Assembly (NCBI GenBank): GCA_946478755.1
Contig: CAMLDJ010000195.1
Span: 1 to 10,067 of the forward strand
DNA from: an uncultured Pedobacter sp.
Lineage (GTDB): Bacteria; Bacteroidota; Bacteroidia; Sphingobacteriales; Sphingobacteriaceae
DNA: 10,067 nt
Reading direction: 5' to 3'
Shown here: positions 5,471-10,067 of the stretch, piece after piece
Numbering within the stretch: position 1 is the stretch's first letter
Layout: every line of letters starts with the position of its first letter
Made by a program: the position numbers and the translations under genes
The notes under the pieces: model-generated
What the model was told of the DNA's origin: nothing
The model's database searches: none
The model's input: the letters and a program-made list of their open reading frames with translations, nothing else

Positions 5471-7024
5471 TTACAATCTGATAAGTTTAAAATGTTGATT
5501 AGTAGCTCCGGTAAAGGTTTTTACCCGGGCATCAGAACCATTAGCAGTACCGTCAACATCTAAAACTACAGCCGGATTCGCTCTGTTCACCATTTTGTAA
5601 TAACCACTACCTACGTCCATAATCTGCCATTCATCATTAAGATTAGCATCGGCCGTATACGTACGTTGAACAACATCTGTGTTGTTTATAACAGGACCCG
5701 CGTTTAATGTTGCCACCATTGCCTTCCCGGTCAACTGATTAATTACTTTAAAATAGCCTGCTCCCAGACTGGTAATATTCCACTGGTCGTTTGTATTTGT
5801 ACCATAAGTATATAAGAATATATTTACGTCTTCTGCAGTTGAGAGCCCGTTTGTAGCTATTGCTCTGGTAGAACTGTTTCTGGCCATTATTTTATACTTT
5901 CCATTCACCGGACCGAACAACCGCCTGGTAAACTGGCTATTAGCATCTGTTTCATACAAATTCCGGTAAGGTGAGTACGTCTTGACAGTTATCTCATCTC
6001 TATCTGGCCTAAATCTCATTATACGCATCAAACCATTGCCCCCAAATTGGCGGACAGTCGTTGGGCCTTGGTAGTCTGACATAAAAGTTTTGATTGTATT
6101 CCCATTAAAGTTGTCTTCACGTTCCCCTTCACCCAAGTCACTTCCATAATGCCCGCAAAGCATTAAAAACACATTGTGACGATCCTTTAACTTATTATAG
6201 AGGGCTTGTCCTTGTCCGTCTCCGCTCCATGCAGCAGGTTTACCATCTTTAATGATATAATGTGAAACGATAATTGCTTTCCTAGATGAGAAGGTTGTGC
6301 AAAGGTCCCAAGCCCATTGGTTCGTTCTGTTTCTTTCAGCTAGAGCTGTAACATCCCCAGTACCGGCAGCACTATTAAATTCGATGTAGATGATAATGAA
6401 ATCTATTCCACCAGCGGTGATCAAATCATAATGATTATCATTATTATCGGTACCCGTATCTAGATTTTCTCCATAATAGGTCTTATTGGCAAAATGATCC
6501 CTACCAAAAGTAGCGTTGTACTTAACTGTAGTGCAGGTTAGCGGATGACCAGTGTCTGGAGACTGATCGTGGTTACCCACACAAGTTCCATATGGTATAC
6601 CCTCAGGCAGTCCGGTTGTAACTGGGTTTTCGAGGCTATAATAGCAATCTTTTGCGTTATCCCAGTGAGATTGATATTGATCTCCATTTTCAGAGATATC
6701 TCCTAAACTAGCTACATACACTATATTCTGAGACGCGCGGTTAGCTATAATCCAGTCTGTTTGTGCCTTAAACATGGCTTGTAAGCCTCCATGGCGGTTC
6801 GATACATAATATTGCGCATCAGGAATAACTACAATTGTAAACTCCTCTGGAGAGGTGGACACTGGACTTATTCTGGAACTGGCCGGCGTATCCGGTTCAG
6901 CTTTCCCCATTGACTCATTTTCTTTACATCCTGAAAAAAATAGGGCAATTGCTAAAATTAGCAACGCCTTTTTGCTAACGAGGATATAATATCTCTCATT
7001 AACATGGTTTGACGAATTGTTCAT
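5471..7024 (-). CDS. Lipoprotein metallophosphoesterase with C-terminal ricin-type lectin domain
   Basis: A 517-residue predicted lipoprotein. A hydrophobic segment (about 20-30) ends in FFSGC with Cys33 as the lipidation site, followed by a Ser/Thr/Pro-rich linker to about 60. The calcineurin-like phosphoesterase domain spans about 62-350: IPDAQYY (Asp69), LGDISENGD (Asp109), GNHD (150-153), SH (His255) and CGHYG (His292). A ricin-type beta-trefoil fills about 375-517, with degenerate QxW repeats DQW (413-415), DEW (464-466) and QHF (510-512). The expected D-x-H and GHxH motifs read D-A-Q and G-H-Y-G, so both histidines usually supplied to one metal ion are missing. The enzyme should cleave phosphoesters at the outer membrane or surface, with the lectin tail holding it to glycan. 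The substrate is unknown. It is last of three co-directional genes, 74 bp after the PAP-like gene. No Shine-Dalgarno is seen. Confidence 0.92.
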   Translation of the reverse strand: MNNSSNHVNERYYILVSKKALLILAIALFFSGCKENESMGKAEPDTPASSRISPVSTSPEEFTIVVIPDAQYYVSNRHGGLQAMFKAQTDWIIANRASQNIVYVASLGDISENGDQYQSHWDNAKDCYYSLENPVTTGLPEGIPYGTCVGNHDQSPDTGHPLTCTTVKYNATFGRDHFANKTYYGENLDTGTDNNDNHYDLITAGGIDFIIIYIEFNSAAGTGDVTALAERNRTNQWAWDLCTTFSSRKAIIVSHYIIKDGKPAAWSGDGQGQALYNKLKDRHNVFLMLCGHYGSDLGEGEREDNFNGNTIKTFMSDYQGPTTVRQFGGNGLMRIMRFRPDRDEITVKTYSPYRNLYETDANSQFTRRLFGPVNGKYKIMARNSSTRAIATNGLSTAEDVNIFLYTYGTNTNDQWNITSLGAGYFKVINQLTGKAMVATLNAGPVINNTDVVQRTYTADANLNDEWQIMDVGSGYYKMVNRANPAVVLDVDGTANGSDARVKTFTGATNQHFKLIRL

Positions 7025-7098
7025 ATTTGGCTTTTTGATTAGTTCTTAGTTTGTTACGGCTTTCACTGCCTTGTTCATACATGATATTTTTATGCACA

Positions 7099-8313
7099 TT
7101 ATCCTTTTATTGTTAATGTATTTACTATCACACCCTTGTCATCAATCATTGTTAAATTAAATGAACGGTGATCTGCTTTAATATCCATTATAGTTCTGGC
7201 GCCATTTCTCGGCCCGCCTCCAATGACTATCGGATAGTTATGTTCCCCTTCAACTTTCTGCTTAATACTATATCGGTGAGTATGTCCCGATATGAGTAAA
7301 TCTATTTTAGCATCATTAAATATTGGACCCCAAATTTTACGGCAATGCATTGTTCCATGCCAATCACCTGAATAATATGGAGGAATATGGCTAAAGACTA
7401 CTTTATATTTTGCCCGTTTATATTCCTTTTTTTGAACCTCGTTTTTAAGCCACTCAGCTTGCTTTAAGCGATAGCTATCAAAATCTACTATTCCACCGTA
7501 CTCAGGATCTTTGTCAGTTTTATCTTCTCCTGAATCAAGTACTATAGCGTATATAGGTCCGTATTGGATGGAATAGTAATATTGATGTTCACGTCCGTCG
7601 AAATAATCTGATAAATTTCTTGCAAACTTCCCTCTGGTTTCGTGATTTCCACGGGAGAAGAAGAATGGTATTTGTGTAGAAAAGAGCTTTGAAAAAGGAG
7701 CAAGTAAATGGCTTACTAACTGATTTTCATCTATTTGAAAATCAAACATGTCGCCGTTTAAGAAAATAAAATCCTTGCTTTCGGATTCAACATATTTCAT
7801 TAAATGGGCGAAAGAATCGGGCCTGTCATGAATATCATTAAAAACTAAGAATGATACATCCTTGGCCTTTGTATTCACTGTTCTAAAACTATAAGCCGGA
7901 CTTAAAAACGTATCGCCGTAAACTAGTCTATAGGGTGCAAAGCTTTCAATCTTCTTTGAACAAATGCGATAAAAATAAGATCTGCCAGGTTGTAGGTTTT
8001 TTAAAGCAATTGAATGAATAGTATTATAAGCCTCTATAAGTCCGTCATTTACAGTATGGGCTTTTTTATCTATGAGATCCTTAGATTCGCCATACTCAAC
8101 CCAACTGTAACATGGAACATGTGTAACCCAACGCACCGTAATTTGGTGTTCACCCGGTGCTTGTAAATATGGGCCGGTTTTTAAAATCGCACCAGAATCC
8201 TCCTGTAAATCACAGATAGTAGCACCGTAAGAGACTCCCGGAACTATTGCGGCTGCAGTGCCAAGTAAACTTAAAGATGCCAGAAACGTCCGGCGTTTAA
8301 CGGTATTATTCAT
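7099..8313 (-). CDS. Tat-exported PAP-like metallophosphoesterase
   Basis: A 404-residue exported phosphoesterase. The N-terminus KRRTFLASLSLLG (6-18) is a twin-arginine signal, with cleavage likely after VSYGA (about 31), so the enzyme is probably exported already folded and metal-loaded. A purple-acid-phosphatase-type N-terminal beta domain follows at about 44-145 (TGPYLQAPGEHQITVRW). The catalytic domain spans about 152-370: FNDIHD (Asp160, His162), NGDMFD (Asp188), RGNHE (Asn223, His224), FSH (His309) and SGHTH (His344, His346). All usual metal ligands are present. The tyrosine that colours true purple acid phosphatases (GDxxY) is replaced by Asp191, and motif I is D-x-H, so this is PAP-like but not expected to be purple. 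Length is normal. It lies 75 bp after the alpha-galactosidase and 74 bp before the lectin-tailed phosphoesterase, likely co-transcribed. Substrate unknown. Confidence 0.94.
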   Translation of the reverse strand: MNNTVKRRTFLASLSLLGTAAAIVPGVSYGATICDLQEDSGAILKTGPYLQAPGEHQITVRWVTHVPCYSWVEYGESKDLIDKKAHTVNDGLIEAYNTIHSIALKNLQPGRSYFYRICSKKIESFAPYRLVYGDTFLSPAYSFRTVNTKAKDVSFLVFNDIHDRPDSFAHLMKYVESESKDFIFLNGDMFDFQIDENQLVSHLLAPFSKLFSTQIPFFFSRGNHETRGKFARNLSDYFDGREHQYYYSIQYGPIYAIVLDSGEDKTDKDPEYGGIVDFDSYRLKQAEWLKNEVQKKEYKRAKYKVVFSHIPPYYSGDWHGTMHCRKIWGPIFNDAKIDLLISGHTHRYSIKQKVEGEHNYPIVIGGGPRNGARTIMDIKADHRSFNLTMIDDKGVIVNTLTIKG

Positions 8314-8377
8314 AACAATTAAAACTTCGAATTTTTACAAGCACATCACCAATCGCCTTTTCAAATCCTTTTATCAT
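8306..8377 (-). CDS. Possible 23-codon mini-ORF linking two genes
   Basis: An ATG at 8377-8375 opens 23 codons (start MIKGFEKAIGD) whose TAA overlaps the first codons of the PAP-like gene by eight bases. It fills nearly all of the gap after the alpha-galactosidase. Such an overlap could couple translation to the next gene, which lacks a visible Shine-Dalgarno. There is no other support; it may be chance. Confidence 0.2.
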   Translation of the reverse strand: MIKGFEKAIGDVLVKIRSFNCYE

Positions 8378-8388
8378 CAACTTTTGTA

Positions 8389-10067
8389 TTATTCTTTCAC
8401 TTCCTTTATTTCAAAAATATTACTGCTTACCGCTTTTGCAGATGGCAGTTCTAAACCGGCATTCATTAAATAGCCGCCACTATACTTTTTCCCGCTTACT
8501 GCAGCTGGCTTGGTACCGGGGAAAAGATTTACCTCGGTAATCTGGTATGATTTGCGCTCATCCAATCCCTGTAATTTTACCGGGCTAAAATCTTCGCCAT
8601 ATTTGCTGTTCAGCATGTATGAATATAGTACTGCTCTGCTTTTATCCGCGCTCGCGTATAACAATACCGCCCTGTTTTGCTCATAGGGCGAAATAATTCG
8701 GTAAAGGTTGCCATACCATACCACATCACTTAAATACTTATAGGTTTTTATCGCTTCCTTAGTAAATTGCAGCTCATTTGCTTTAAATTCTGAAGTGTTA
8801 ATGTCATACCCCAGCTTACCCATCATGGCCACATCCGTACGAAATTTCAAGGATTGTTTGCCCCATGACGTTACATGTGCAGCAATAGTGTTTGCCGGAA
8901 AAAAATAAGAATATCCCCACTGGATGTACACTCTTTGGAGTCCATCAGTATTGTCGCTCGGCCAAAATTCGGTAAAGTATTTCAGGGCCTTATAGTCCGT
9001 CCGTCCACCACCGCCTGAGCACAACATCATAGGTAAATGCGGATATTTTGCTTTCATCCGATCCATTACATTATAAAGTCCCTTTACGTAGTCTATGTTG
9101 AAATTCTCCTGGTTTTTAGTATAGGGCGAGTAGCTGTTAAATATCCAGGCATTACAATCCCATTTAAAATAAGCCAGTTTTGGGTTTTCCAGGAGTAGCT
9201 TATCCATCACATCGAACACGTAATCTTGTACTTCAGGATTGCTCAGGTCGAGCACTAGTTGATTTCGGTTGTAAGCCTCCTCGCGATTAGGTGCCTTAAC
9301 TATCCATTCAGGATGAGTTTCGTATAATACGCTTTTAGGATTCACCATTTCCGGCTCCACCCAAATGCCAAACTTTATACCTTTCTTTTCAGCTTGTTGC
9401 ACGAGGTGAGGTATACCATCTGGTAAAATGGCTTTATTTACCTCCCAATCGCCCAGGCCATGTTTATCGTCGTTACGCGGATATTTGGTACCGAACCATC
9501 CATCATCAAGCAAAAACATATCTACACCCATATCGGCTGCACTGGCAATCAGTTCGTCAAGTTTAGCCTGATCGAATTTAAATTTGGTGGCTTCCCAGTT
9601 GTTCAGCAGCGTTAAACGGGGTTTTTCGCCATCGTTTACGCCATGCTTACGGGCCCACTGGTGCATGTTCCTGCTGGCTTGTCCTTTACCGGCGGTGCTG
9701 TACGTAAATATAAACTCAGGGCTGGTTAACACCTTGCCTGGCGCCAGGCTGTACGCTGAAGCGTAGGGATTCATGCCCGGGATTACACGTAGCGAATGAT
9801 GATTATCAAGCTCAAAAGCGAAGCGAAAATTGCCCGACCATGCTAGCGAACCTGCCAGTACTTCACCATTATTTTCATCAGAAACTCCATTTAAGGATAA
9901 TATGAAGAATGGCGATTGATACATGTGCGTACGTGTGCCTAATTTGGCATCTATTATTTTGAGTCCGTTGACCAATGGTTCTTCCACCATTTTTTGCTCT
10001 TCCGCCCAATCACCATGAAATTGAGTTAGCCAGTATTTTGCTGCGTCGAAATTCAGCATGGCGGATG
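8389..10067 (-). CDS. Alpha-galactosidase, glycoside hydrolase family 36 (5' end beyond window)
   Basis: Hydrolyses terminal alpha-galactosyl residues from oligosaccharides or glycans with a retaining mechanism. The frame is still open at the right edge: Ser-Ala precede the first visible Met (10059-10057), which is internal, and family members are usually about 700-730 residues, so about 170 N-terminal residues are missing. Numbering from that Met, the remaining beta-sandwich runs to about 145. The (beta/alpha)8 barrel follows, with NNWEATKF (153-160), LLDDGWFG (183-190), nucleophile Asp301 in YFKWDCN, CSGGGGR (347-353) and acid/base Asp369 in WPSDNTD. A C-terminal beta domain ends near 556. 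Whether it is exported depends on the missing N-terminus. It is the first visible gene of a three-gene set with two exported phosphoesterases, suggesting use of a galactosylated and perhaps phosphorylated substrate. Confidence 0.96.
   Translation of the reverse strand, partial: SAMLNFDAAKYWLTQFHGDWAEEQKMVEEPLVNGLKIIDAKLGTRTHMYQSPFFILSLNGVSDENNGEVLAGSLAWSGNFRFAFELDNHHSLRVIPGMNPYASAYSLAPGKVLTSPEFIFTYSTAGKGQASRNMHQWARKHGVNDGEKPRLTLLNNWEATKFKFDQAKLDELIASAADMGVDMFLLDDGWFGTKYPRNDDKHGLGDWEVNKAILPDGIPHLVQQAEKKGIKFGIWVEPEMVNPKSVLYETHPEWIVKAPNREEAYNRNQLVLDLSNPEVQDYVFDVMDKLLLENPKLAYFKWDCNAWIFNSYSPYTKNQENFNIDYVKGLYNVMDRMKAKYPHLPMMLCSGGGGRTDYKALKYFTEFWPSDNTDGLQRVYIQWGYSYFFPANTIAAHVTSWGKQSLKFRTDVAMMGKLGYDINTSEFKANELQFTKEAIKTYKYLSDVVWYGNLYRIISPYEQNRAVLLYASADKSRAVLYSYMLNSKYGEDFSPVKLQGLDERKSYQITEVNLFPGTKPAAVSGKKYSGGYLMNAGLELPSAKAVSSNIFEIKEVKE

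Noticed and set aside
5383..5481. 32-codon plus-strand ORF overlapping the end of the lectin-tailed phosphoesterase
   Set aside because: It overlaps the 3' end of a secure gene on the other strand, has no Shine-Dalgarno or promoter, and competing frames on the minus strand look equally open.
7099..8378. Shared 10-bp ATCCTTTTAT before both phosphoesterase genes as a common regulatory site
   Set aside because: One copy is part of the PAP-like gene's own last codons and stop, so the match is probably coincidental in AT-rich DNA.
1..10067. Defence island, CRISPR, integrase or transposase
   Set aside because: No spacer-repeat array, nuclease, recombinase or DDE motif was found. Repeats present are short and isolated.

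Overview
The window looks like a chromosomal segment from a member of the Bacteroidota, probably Sphingobacteriales (Pedobacter/Mucilaginibacter-like). The reasons are AT-rich intergenic DNA, mostly weak or absent Shine-Dalgarno sites, an exact TAnnTTTG-type -7 promoter element, secreted metallophosphoesterases with a ricin-type lectin tail, and a GH36 alpha-galactosidase with the KWDCN nucleophile context. This assignment is inference; there is no rRNA or other marker gene in the window.

Layout. (1) 1-1914, minus strand: a compact export-type ABC module, read right to left as a membrane-anchored NEW3-repeat protein, an ATPase and an ABC-2-type permease. The permease is cut off by the left window edge. 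Gene spacing is 4-5 bp, so this is almost certainly one transcript. (2) 1915-2992: a gene-poor stretch. It holds a small, probably truncated, minus-strand ORF (2171-2323), a minus-strand Bacteroidota-type promoter, a 14-bp perfect palindrome, three tandem 9-bp repeats and a protein-like plus-strand ORF fragment. (3) 2993-4387, plus strand: a single BBE-like FAD-linked oxidase with the FAD-anchoring histidine but not the second (cysteine) anchor. (4) 4388-5470: another gene-poor stretch. It holds two protein-like ORF fragments without start codons, two hairpins and an 11-bp-phased CCCGAA triplet. (5) 5471-10067, minus strand: GH36 alpha-galactosidase (5' end outside the window), then a Tat-exported PAP-like metallophosphoesterase, then a lipoprotein metallophosphoesterase fused to a ricin-type beta-trefoil. 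The three are co-directional with gaps of 75 and 74 bp.

How the genes may work together. The right-hand set looks like an exported glycan and phosphoester degradation cluster: one enzyme removes alpha-galactosyl residues and two phosphoesterases act outside the cytoplasm, one probably tethered to glycan by its lectin tail. No SusC/SusD pair is visible, so it cannot be called a complete polysaccharide utilisation locus from this window. The left-hand ABC module is an independent unit. The FAD oxidase sits alone between two stretches of apparent gene debris, which fits an insertion/decay hot spot or an acquired gene.

The most unusual items are the metallophosphoesterase-lectin lipoprotein, in which both histidines expected at one metal site appear replaced, and the cluster of remnant ORFs flanking the FAD oxidase. 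I found no convincing previously undescribed multi-gene defence or mobile system. No tRNA, rRNA, CRISPR array or intact transposase is visible.
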